A program made the position numbers and the translations under genes. Below are positions 55,051-64,000 of a stretch of 64,000 bases of DNA, piece after piece. The DNA is from Escallonia rubra (Eukaryota; Streptophyta; Magnoliopsida; Escalloniales; Escalloniaceae): assembly GCA_033065855.1 (NCBI GenBank), contig JAVXUO010002513.1, positions 310,001 to 374,000 on the forward strand. The letters are read 5' to 3'. Under the pieces are notes generated by a model. The model was not told the DNA's origin, did no database searches, and saw nothing but the letters and a program-made list of their open reading frames with translations. How positions within the stretch are numbered: position 1 is the first letter of the stretch; the number at the start of each line of letters is the position of its first letter.

Positions 55051-55397
55051 TATGTATTAAAGGACTTTTAGCGACGGAATTATCTCGTCGCTAAAGGTCC
55101 GTCGGTAAAACCATTTTAACATACAAATATTTTTTGCGGCGGTATTATTCCGTTGCTTAAAATTTTTTAAAAAATCATCGAAAATTATAAAATTCCCTAA
55201 AATTATTTAGTGACAGTTTATGCCGTCGTTAAAAGCCGGTCGGTAAAAGTCCGTCGGCAATGTTTTTACCGACGGAATAATCCGTCGGTAAAATATTTTT
55301 TTGGACAACGTTTTTACCCACGGAAATTCCGTCGCTGAAATCACCTTTAGCGACGGAAGTAGTTCCGTCGCTAAAAGCCTTTTTCCTTGTAGTGGTA

Positions 55398-56084
55398 TTT
55401 AAGGTGTTAGATATATGTGTTCGTGAGGTTATTATAACGATTAAGGTAAAAATTTGAAAGGAATAAAGTTGCATTTCAACTTTAACAGGACTTATGTATA
55501 CACCTTATCACTTTCAAATAAGTTATTACTTTTTGCGAAAATAAATTTAACAGAACGACCACATAATATCCACTATTTCATGTATATATTTTTCTTTAAT
55601 TCTTGTAAGATACTAGTAATGAGAATATTCAGTTGATGAACATGACATGTCTTTATTTTGGAGTGTTGAGATTATTTTCCACATCTTTTATATACATAAT
55701 GTTTTGCAGTGATTGTGTTTTGTGTGTGTGTGTAATTATAATAAGCTTAACCTAATTGTAACTTAAATTTTCTACTAAATCTCGTATATGTTCTTTTTTT
55801 CTTTTTGTTTTTTCTTGATACATGATTTTTTGTTTTTGTATGAGAAAGTTAATTTTAAGGACATGATTGTCAAAATTAAATCCTAATAAATTAGTACATT
55901 TAGAGTTTTAAAATTAACTAGGAGGATGCATGTGCAAATGCAAGTGTACATTAACACGTGACAAAATAAAATTATTTTACAGAAAAGTCATAGTTCCATC
56001 TATTCTCTATACTTTCACGATTAATCTTTTGTGGCTTAAGTATACACGTTAGCTTAATTGAAGTTAAGAGTGCAAGTTTGAATT
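55398..56084. other. AT-rich flank with dispersed repeat copy
   Basis: No gene is seen. Contains one copy of the dispersed module (ggacatgattgtcaaaatta at about 55859, then tagagttttaaaatt) also present at 9.2-9.8 and 58 kb. Confidence 0.5.
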
Positions 56085-56340
56085 ACAATTATGCGAAGAA
56101 TTAGAAGCTATGATGGCTAATTTTTGGTGGGGATTTCACGATGGTAAACAAAAGCTACACTGGATGAGTTGGGATAAACTATGTAAAAGGAAGGATCAAG
56201 TGAGCATTGGTTTCAGGAAATTACAAGCTTTCAACTAAGCGTTACTCTCTAAGAATACTTTAGTGGTATTTTTTCAATCGCCCATGTTACTCGTTACAGG
56301 CAAGTGATGAATCCTTTACACCCTTGTTGATATGGAGGTA
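56085..56340 (+). pseudogene. LINE reverse-transcriptase C-terminal fragment
   Basis: Translates to ELEAMMANFWWGFHDGKQ, then LHWMSWDKLCKRKD and GFRKLQAFN, followed by a stop and decayed sequence. This matches the segment downstream of the RT domain in plant LINE ORF2 proteins (FWWG...HWVSWDKLC...GLGFRKL). An isolated piece; no ends were found. Confidence 0.75.
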
Positions 56341-58999
56341 AATGTAACTTAGTTATCAAAAAATGCAATAGTAACAGATAAAACAAACAAATAAATAATT
56401 AAATAATTAAATGCAATCACTCATATTATTTAAATCAATTTTTTTCGTTCTCTTCTCTTTCCGGTAATATAAAAATGGATTAGAAAATAATTTTATAAAA
56501 GTTAATTTCTAATTGCGAACATGTATAATAGTCCATTTATTAGTATCTAATTAGCGATTATCTAAACGGTTATGGCAATATACATAAAGATGAATGAGAA
56601 GTGATTTCATAATAACTTGCCCCAGTCAAAAGCAAAATTTGTAATTTTCTTGTAAGCGTTCATCAACATATAGTGTGATATCTGTGTAAAGGAAATGATA
56701 ACTATCTCCACTAATCTTTATGTTTAAGACTCAGATTTTCGAGAAGCGGAAGAGGTGGAGTCATCCTTAATTAGAAGGCTGTGTCGATATTTAATCAATA
56801 ACTATTGTAAAAAGTACAATCTTTAGACTTTATCGTGGCATAAAAATATAATTTTTCATTCTTATCCACAAACCATTGATAAGGTGAGAGTACTCCATAA
56901 TAATCAAAAGAAGAAAAAGAAAGTTAAACTCTTCAGTATTTTGAAATTTGGGTTAGAGAATTAATAACATTGCATGGGCAAGACCATATATATCACACAT
57001 ACACACAGATACACATACATAAATATGTAGATAGACATACAAATATGGTATCACGACTTAAAGCTAAATATAGGAAAGCTGAATGACAAAATATAAGCAA
57101 GTCTAGAAATTTGCTTGTTAAATCATATTGCCAAATTTTCATTGCCAATGTAAAAGGCTGAATTGATTATCCATAAAATAATAAGAAAATAAAATTTATC
57201 TACCTTGAGAATAATTTAATGGTAATTTGAGAAAAGTTAATTGTTCTACTTATGTCACAAAATACTATCATCATCAAGGTCTTGCAAAGCATCGAGTTGT
57301 AGATAACAATGAACAATACACCCATTCTATTAATGATAAGTTGTACTCCTATAAGAAATGAAGAGAATCTATGTACTAATTGTAGCATTTATGAGTAGTA
57401 AAAAAAAAGTTAAAAGAATTTAAATTCTAGGCATGTTAATGATAATAAAGCTACATCCATTTATTAAGTGTGTTTTGAATGGTAAGAGAGTAAATTCTAA
57501 ATATAAGAAGGGTATTGTGGTCCGAAAAATAATTTTCAAAGATCCACACTTTTATATGTAGAATAAATTTTCACATTATATAAGGCTTCTTATATAGTCC
57601 TCATATGGTTTTTGCAAAATTGAAGAAACTTAAAGACAATAGTATTTGCATACCCTTTAGAGACACTAACATGTTTAGTAAATAGCTTTAAATCATTTCA
57701 CCTATTAGATTTATGAATAAGTTTAATCATTACTGCAATTTAAATTAACAATAATTACACGGGTATTTGTTGGTCGTGTGGTCCTACCCAAAAAATACAG
57801 TCAATTTTTTTTATTTTACCAAAAGATTCTAAAAGCTATACATTATATTGATAAACCTTTACATCTATTACAATAAGTATGTACTAAAATAAAATATATA
57901 TGAATCAAGTGTTACATTATTTTTATTGTTTCAATTTCAATTGTAACATCATTTTTTTCTCTCTTAATGTTATTTTTATTTTTTAGATATTTAAATTTCA
58001 ATATTCATATTAGAGAGTGTCTTAAGGATACAATCGTTAAAGTTAAGTCATAATATTAGTTCATTAATTAGTTAGAGTTTCAGAATGATTAGAATTAATT
58101 TTTCAATTATATAAAGCTTATCAATATGAGAATTAACTTATCAAGAAATAAGAACCTCATCCAAGATAATATATGAGACCTTTAGATACACTTATAATGT
58201 TTATATATTTATTTCACATTGAAAACCTAATCCGATTACATATCATATTTTTGCATCTTAAAGGTTTGAAATATTCTCAAATATAGTAATGAAGAATAAT
58301 TTGACTTAATTGCACTTCTTTTCTTCTAATACATTTGATATATTTTCAAAATCTCATTTATGCTTATATAGCTACTTTGTTAATTGTGAGGTCTTATCAA
58401 GCAAAACAATTATCCTATAATATGATTAATGATTTTACATGTTATATAATAATTTTTTGCAATGATAATGTTATTTGTAAATACATATACATTTAGTAAA
58501 ATATAATAAATTCAAATGAACTGTAACATAAAATTTAGTTTCTAGATATCATATGTAATTTTTATTTTCTAGATACTTGATTTCTTATCTTCCAACGTGA
58601 GAGTTGGTTTTAAGAACATGATATTCAAAATAAAATCCTAAATTTTTTGCATATTTAGAGTTTTAAAAGTAAAATTAAATAAACTTAAAAATATGTATCA
58701 GTTCCAGAATAATATTTGCATACCTTTAGATACACTGACATGTTTAGTATATAACTTTAAATTCTCTTCAACCATCAGACTTATGAATAACCTCTGCCAT
58801 TATGGCGATTTTAGTTAATAATAAATATATAGTCATTTGTTGGTCGTGTGGTCTCACAAAAAAAAATTACTGTAAAAGGTCATTTGATTCCATTAACTGC
58901 AAAACTTATATCTCCACAATTATCTACAATCCGTATAGTATATTAATCCCTCAACATATATAGTTTGATATCTCTTCTAGCTATTCTGAAGCATCACTA
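56341..58999. repeat. AT-rich zone with dispersed-repeat modules
   Basis: No gene. Decayed copies of the same repeat lie around 57590-57810, 58000-58220 and 58600-58880, sharing cctttagatacactgacatg, atttgttggtcgtgtggtc, and the aaaattaaatcctaat ... agagttttaaaa order. A Helitron-like cacttttatatgtagaata is at about 57548. The same family occurs at 9.2-9.9 kb. Confidence 0.5.
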
Positions 59000-61440
59000 T
59001 TTCATAAAGCCCCCATTCCCTGCACAAAGCTTTGTTCTTGACATTTGTTGTGGCTTGTTTCCAGCTGTACACTCTATTCCTGATTCATTGCTTAATCACA
59101 TGCTTACACCCTTGTAATATTTGATCCTTTATTTTCAAAAATTCTGGCATTCCCTTCTTGCCACATTTCATAGACTGTAGTAGCCACCACTAGTTTACCC
59201 AGCCTGGCTTTAAAACTTTTTCCTCTTAAAATTTGAGCAGTATAGGTACTGAATTGTGGCAATGACTGCAAGATGAATTGTGCCTGCATTTTTTCAAAAG
59301 CTATGTGCCATAGCTCAACTGTATAGGGGCACTGTGTAAACAAGTCATTCTTATTTTCAGCACTTCTCATACATAAAACACAAAGGTTCTACTGGGTAAT
59401 ATTCCATGCTTTCAATTTGCTTTTATTCCTGAGACCGCCTTTTCATAAGATCAATACCATCACTGAGCATTTAGATATATTTCTCGTAAACCAGAAAAAC
59501 TTCCATACGGGATCACAGTTCTCATGAGATCTCATTCTTTCCCAGGCTGATTTTATGATGAACTCCAGTGAATTTGATTAAGTGACTCTGTATTTAGTGT
59601 TTGAAAATTGGATATAAGAGGTTTATAGCTCTTAGCTCCCTTGTTTTAGGCAATAGTAGCTACCAATTCCTGCCCTGGATAATGCCACACACTTTTGCAT
59701 TACTCTGTAATCCAGAATCATAGATAGTCATGTGCCCAAATTGCTCCAACAAATATTTCTCATTTAACCATTTATCATTCCACAACCAAGTACTCTTCTC
59801 ATCCCCCACTTTATGATGAATGAATTTATTATAACATATGGCACCATTTGACCTATAAAGAGTCTTTCTTGTGTGATAGATCCTAAAGATGCTTGCATAC
59901 AGTAGTTTTATTCCACTCTTCCAGTTTAAGTCCCCCATCTTTTTTAGGAAGGCAGACATCTTTCCATGAAACTTTGGCCCCAATACACTTCATCTCCTTC
60001 CCATGCCATATAAAAGACCTTACTTTCTGCTCAATTTGCTTTATAATTCTCTTTGCTAAAATGATATGGAACACCAGTAGACTTGCATGCAACATAAGAT
60101 AGATAATTCCATTGCACTCTTCCTGCATATGAAAATGCCTTTGTTGTCGAGCTTGATAACCTTTTAGTAATTACGTCCACTCGTACTGAACAATCTTTAT
60201 AATTCAATTTTGTTGATATGAGTGGTACCCCAAGATAAGTGACTGAGAAGTTCCCCATGGGAATATTCGCTATCTCAGCCAAGTTGACAGCTTCTTCTAG
60301 GTCCACAACAGCTATGAATATAGAGCTTTTCACCAAATTAAGGGACTAGATAATATATAGTATGAATTCATCTAAAGCTTGCTAAATTAATCTGAGAGTC
60401 GATCAGCTTTGGCCAATAAAAATAGGTCATCAGCAAAACACAAATGGTGTATTTGTAATTCCTTGCACTTTGGGTGATAAAGAAAGCCAGGTTGCTGAGC
60501 ATAATTTTCCATTAGTCCAGAGAAGGCCTCCATAACCAATAGGAAAAGATAAGGAGAAACTAGATCTCTGTCTATCTCTGTCTTAAACCCTTAGCACTAG
60601 CAAAGTACCCCTTCATATTACCATTTAGATTTATAGAGAATCTAGTTGTACTGGCACATTGCATAATCCATTCCACAAAAACTGTTAGAAATCTGATAGT
60701 CTCCATCACAGCCTTGAGAAAAGCCTATCCCATAGAGGCATATGCTTTTTACAAATTAATTTCCAGCATACCTTGGTGAACCTCCATTTATATGATAGTT
60801 CTTCCCTAGTTCTTGCATAAGTAAGATGTTATCAACTATGTGCCTATTGGCCATAAATGCTGATTGGTTCAAACATACCAGCTCGGGCAATATCTTTTTA
60901 ATTATAGCACATAGGATCTTTGACGCACATAGAACCTTCGGACAAGAAGTCTTAAGTGTCAAAGTTATTATGGTGCTATTGAAAAACTTTATACCTTTCT
61001 TCTTGTTTAGCATCTCTATCACAGCAACAATCACAATCTGCTCCACAACAACCCAATTCTTCTAAAAAAATTTGTAGTAAACCCATCAGCCCAGGGGCCT
61101 TATTTTGCTTCAGTGCAAACATAGCTTCTCTCTTACTTCAAGTCAGTAACAGAGGCGCTAAGCATTACTTTGTTTTTCTCATAGATATTTTTGATGATAA
61201 TCTGTTGTAATCTTGCTGGTGTATGAGGTTGATTAGGCACAGGACTGCCAACTTGGTGTACTTCTTTACAACCAGATATTTGCACCCACCCTTCCTCTGT
61301 TGTTATAGCCATGATCCTATTGTGGGCTCTGTGCACTTTCATCTGCTTATGAAAGTAGGCAATGTTACTATCACAAAGGCTAAGATGTCTTATTCTTGCC
61401 TTTTGATAGTAAAAATCGAACTACAATTTTGATCATTATA
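59000..61440 (-). pseudogene. decayed LINE ORF2 (linker, RT and zf-RVT parts)
   Basis: On the minus strand from about 61400 down, the linker motif CDSNIAYFHKQMK is followed by HRAHNRIMAIT. RT pieces then include LNQSAFMANRHIVDNILLMQ (about 60880), an FADD box (HHLCFADDLFLLAKAD, about 60410-60455) and VTYLGVPL (about 60215). Next are SWKDVCLPKKDGGL (about 59955) and the zf-RVT end LFTQCPYTVELWHIAFEK (about 59310). Many stops and frameshifts; the endonuclease part is absent, so it is 5'-truncated. A different, more diverged family from the LINE at 1.1-8.9 kb. Confidence 0.85.
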
Positions 61441-61800
61441 CCTGGGAATTTCGATAAAAGAAGTAGGTGAAATCTTGAAGTTTTGAGGAGACGCAATATG
61501 TTATATCATGTATTGCAATCGAATGTCATATACTCGCTTATTATACCAGTGAATCTTAATAAATCGTTTAAGAAAAGTTCTAGGCTGATTCTCAGCTATT
61601 ACTGTGGCATGATTTGTAATGCACCACGTGCCACAATTTGATTGATATATTACTTAAATGAATTTCTTAATTTACGAATCTATATATTTTTACTGTTAAG
61701 TAAAACTTTTTTATTATTCATTGTTTGAGTGTTTTAAGGTGTTAACAGCTAAAACTAAGTCCTAATAATTTTTAATGTTGGTTGAGTATATATCTAAATT
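61441..61800. repeat. AT-rich flank with one dispersed-repeat copy
   Basis: 61722-61780 repeats the module ttgtttgagtgttttaaggt ... aactaagtcctaata, as at 9171-9240. The break in the duplicated reductase exon 1 lies at its edge. No gene. Confidence 0.5.
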
Positions 61801-61804
61801 TGGA

Positions 61805-62990
61805 CCTTGTTCCCCTTCTTCACAGCTCCTTTGGTTGTTTGCTTGCTTCTCTCTCTTACTCAGTACGGAGAGGCTGTGTATACCATCTTCATCAGTGTCC
61901 TCGTCAGTACTATGATATGCGCCTATGACACATGCACAGTGTCCTTGTCCTATTTGGCCATTTGATGGTCCCGTTTTATGGCAGCTAAAACACGTGGGCC
62001 AACGTGAGCCATTGCTTTTCTGAGTAGCTTTTCATTTACCCGTTACTAAGAATAGTAGTTAGACTTGTCCCTCCTATTTTTTTGGGGGACAAAATTGGAC
62101 TTGAGTTGTCTGTCAGTTCGTGGGCTCTTAACCACTATTAAGAGTAGTTGTTACTATAAAAAAAATATCAAATCTGAGCCGTCCACAACCTCTAATGGAC
62201 TGCCAGACCACAGCTGGAAAAATACATATTTCTTCACCAGTATATGTGGATTGACCCCCTAATAAATAAGCCTTAGAGATACTCATCATAATATGCATAT
62301 GGGAATGTAGGGAAACGTTTTTGCATGAGAAGTCAACATGATGCTAACAGTAGCCGCTTGATAGTTGATTTTTTATTCTGAGGTTTAGGAAAGTTTTTGC
62401 TCTAACCTTGCTTAAAAGTTAACTTGGTGCTTATACTAGCCGTCGTTTTCGTACTCCGCCTCTTTTGATCTTTTTCTAGCATAAATAGAGCAAATATTAC
62501 ACGATTTTGGACAATTAAATTCGCCGGATCAAGAAGGATTAATAGAGGGGGCAAATAAGTTTTTAACAATACAAAAGATTCCAAAGGAGTTGGACTAGTG
62601 GTTCCTGACCAAAACAAAATTCTAAATTGTAAATTAATAACCTCATGAAAAAAGACCATATTTTCGGTCATTGCTGGGTATACATAATTTAAGTGGTCAA
62701 TTGACCGCCTTGGCTTACATGTACATCAATGCTGCCACAAGGAGAAACTAGGTGAATAGTTGATAGGTCTATGGCAAAAGCAGCAAGGTTTGCAAAAATA
62801 ATACAGAGCAATCTCAAGCGGGTACTATAAATCATCCAAAACCCACTATTTTAGCAAAATTAAATATTGCTTAAGCATAAACACTAGTCGAAACAAATTC
62901 TTCATTTGTTACTATCAAAAGTAGGAGGCTTATAATTCTTGGGGAAAGGGCCATAAATTTTAAATTTAGAGAATTGAGTGTTTACATATG
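61805..62990 (-). pseudogene. truncated paralogous copy of the reductase gene 5' region
   Basis: On the minus strand the DNA matches 33085-34600: the leader (ggagctgtgaagaagggga against ggagctgtgaagatgggga), a promoter block with tggtcccgttttatggcagc, and the distal block (cttaagcataaacactagtc against cttaagcatcaaaactagtc). The ATG is changed to AAG, and exon 1 homology stops after about 12 codon bases (ggggaacaaggtcc), replaced by a dispersed repeat. It holds a single copy of the module that is duplicated in the active promoter, and a non-homologous 0.3-kb insert (about 62040-62370). Confidence 0.8.
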
Positions 62991-63006
62991 AAACTAAAAA
63001 CACTAA

Positions 63007-63641
63007 GAGGGTGTTTGGGATTGATTTTGGGATGGTCAAATCTGATTTAATCTAGATTAAATCTAGATTGTGGGTGTTTGACAATACAGATTAAGAGATT
63101 TAATCTGCCTCAAAAAACTCAAAATTGATTAAATCTATAATCGTGAAAAGTGAGAATTATGAAATCATCACTTTTCTCATAATCAGCTTTGACCTTTTAA
63201 TTTACCATACTATCCTCGTATTTCTCACAAAAGGACATCTCACACTCTTTAACTAATTTACGAAAATTATTGTACTATAATCACTAATTGAGATTATGGG
63301 TGTTTTTAGTTTAAAGTAAAAAATAAACAACTTTTGTAGGTAGATTAAAATAACTTTTTCGATAATATATTTGTGTAATATAGTTATTTACAAATGAAAG
63401 TTATCTTAACATCATCTTTCTAAATGGATGTAAGAAATTTATTTATTAAGCGTCCTTTATGGTCATTTTGTCATAGTGGAACTGATTTAAGCACCTTTTA
63501 TCTAAACACTGTTATAGCTTTAAACTAGTTTACAACTACTTTTGCCAAACAGTAAAGTGATTATACTTAAAAGTAGATTAAATCTGATTTTGAAAACTGA
63601 TTAAAATTTAAGGCTTTTCAGAATCAATCCCAAACGGGTTC
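63007..63641. mobile_element. MITE-like element with TIRs gagggtgtttgggattga
   Basis: Left end gagggtgtttgggattgatt and right end aatcaatcccaaacgggttc are imperfect inverses (about 23 bp). The ends (GGGTGTTTGG) resemble PIF/Harbinger or hAT-derived MITEs. A clear target duplication was not found. About 635 bp, no ORF. The interior has further short inverted motifs (aatctagattaaatctagatt). Confidence 0.6.
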
Positions 63642-63852
63642 TACAAAAACAATAAGTACGGGTATGTCAAAATCATAATAAGTTTGGTAATCCCTAATTA
63701 TCTCAATCAACACATCACGAAATTAGGATCATGATATATAGGTCGAGAGCTAACTTGTAGAACTTTCTAAATATGTAAAGTTCACAATTTACTTCTTAAA
63801 AAATGACCAAATTATTATCAACAAAATGAGCAAATTATTATTATTATTACAC

Positions 63853-64000
63853 AAACCGGTCTGGAAAGAGTTTTACCATCCTCACCTTGTACTTTGATGA
63901 TATTTTGGTGGCTAGAAATGACATGGGGATGATTATTGCCACTAAAGAGGGGTTGTCTTCTAATTTTGACATGAAGGACATGGGAGAAGCAAATTATGTG
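63853..64000 (+). pseudogene. Copia reverse-transcriptase fragment, runs off the right edge
   Basis: Translates to SFTILTLYFDDILVARNDMG, then IIATKEGLSSNFDMKDMGEA, to the last base. This is the Copia RT catalytic box, with FDD in place of the usual VDD. It differs clearly from the Copia at 36-43 kb, so it is another lineage. No LTR or upstream pol is present to its left, where AT-rich DNA lies, so it is a truncated fragment. Confidence 0.8.

Larger units (their letters stand above)
45262..55394 (-). mobile_element. CACTA-2: full-length CACTA (En/Spm-type) element with both genes, disabled
   Basis: Termini cactacaagaaaaaagg (45262) and cctttttccttgtagtg (ending 55394), with a perfect 3-bp duplication gta at 45259-45261 and 55395-55397. 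Subterminal TTTAGCGACGG/CCGTCGCTAAA repeats fill 45275-45615 and 55060-55380. Both genes are on the minus strand: the accessory gene (45864-47494) and the tnp2 transposase (47656-51339). The 5' third (51340-55060) holds several repeat arrays. At 10.1 kb this is the parent-type structure for CACTA-1. Confidence 0.93.

Overview
This is nuclear DNA from a flowering plant, most likely a eudicot. Its genes carry spliceosomal introns, and the ORFs match plant families: a class III peroxidase, a phenylpropene-reductase-type NmrA protein, and plant CACTA, hAT, Copia, LINE and MULE elements. Most of the window is transposon-derived. Only two host genes can be named. One is the last exon of a class III peroxidase at the left edge (1-415, +). 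The other is a complete five-exon gene of the isoflavone reductase-like / (iso)eugenol synthase family (24477-33099, -). All of its splice sites join in frame to give about 310 residues.

Layout, left to right. After the peroxidase exon comes a decayed MULE-transposase-like remnant, split by a nearly full-length L1-type LINE (1096-8906, +) with a 14-bp target duplication. AT-rich repeat DNA (9.0-10.0 kb) and a 1.3-kb poly(A)-tailed retroposed segment on the minus strand (about 10.05-11.35 kb) follow. Next is CACTA-1 (11478-16858), a deletion derivative that has lost its transposase but carries a large inverted repeat with an unidentified coding fragment on both arms. Then come a non-autonomous MULE with doubled terminal repeats and a perfect 9-bp target duplication (16912-18192), two adjacent MITE copies (18.36-18.98 kb) and a hAT element (about 19.66-23.81 kb) with a RICESLEEPER-like transposase broken by one frameshift.

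The reductase gene occupies 24.5-33.1 kb. Its 5.9-kb second intron holds a CA/CG/TA microsatellite of Z-DNA type, a 170-bp MITE, a small 5'-truncated CACTA-3, a Helitron-like terminus and a GC-rich MULE. Its promoter contains a roughly 498-bp tandem duplication (33228-34227). A decayed paralogous copy of the same promoter, with the start codon lost and exon 1 cut off after about a dozen bases, lies at 61.8-63.0 kb, so the locus was once locally duplicated.

The right half holds a young Copia retrotransposon (36151-42846, TSD agacc) abutting a reverse-oriented solo LTR (42852-43850). It also holds CACTA-2 (45262-55394, TSD gta), with both standard CACTA genes recognisable on the minus strand but disabled, and long TTAGGG-like and CACGTG-bearing arrays. 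After that come an AT-rich dispersed-repeat zone (55.4-59.0 kb), decayed LINE pieces (56.1-56.3 kb +; 59.0-61.4 kb -), the truncated reductase promoter, a MITE (63.0-63.6 kb) and the start of another Copia RT fragment running off the right edge.

The three CACTA elements share TIR and subterminal motifs (CACTACAAGAAAAA, then palindromic TTTAGCGACGG/CCGTCGCTAAA units), so they form one cross-mobilisable family. No copy in this window encodes an intact transposase.
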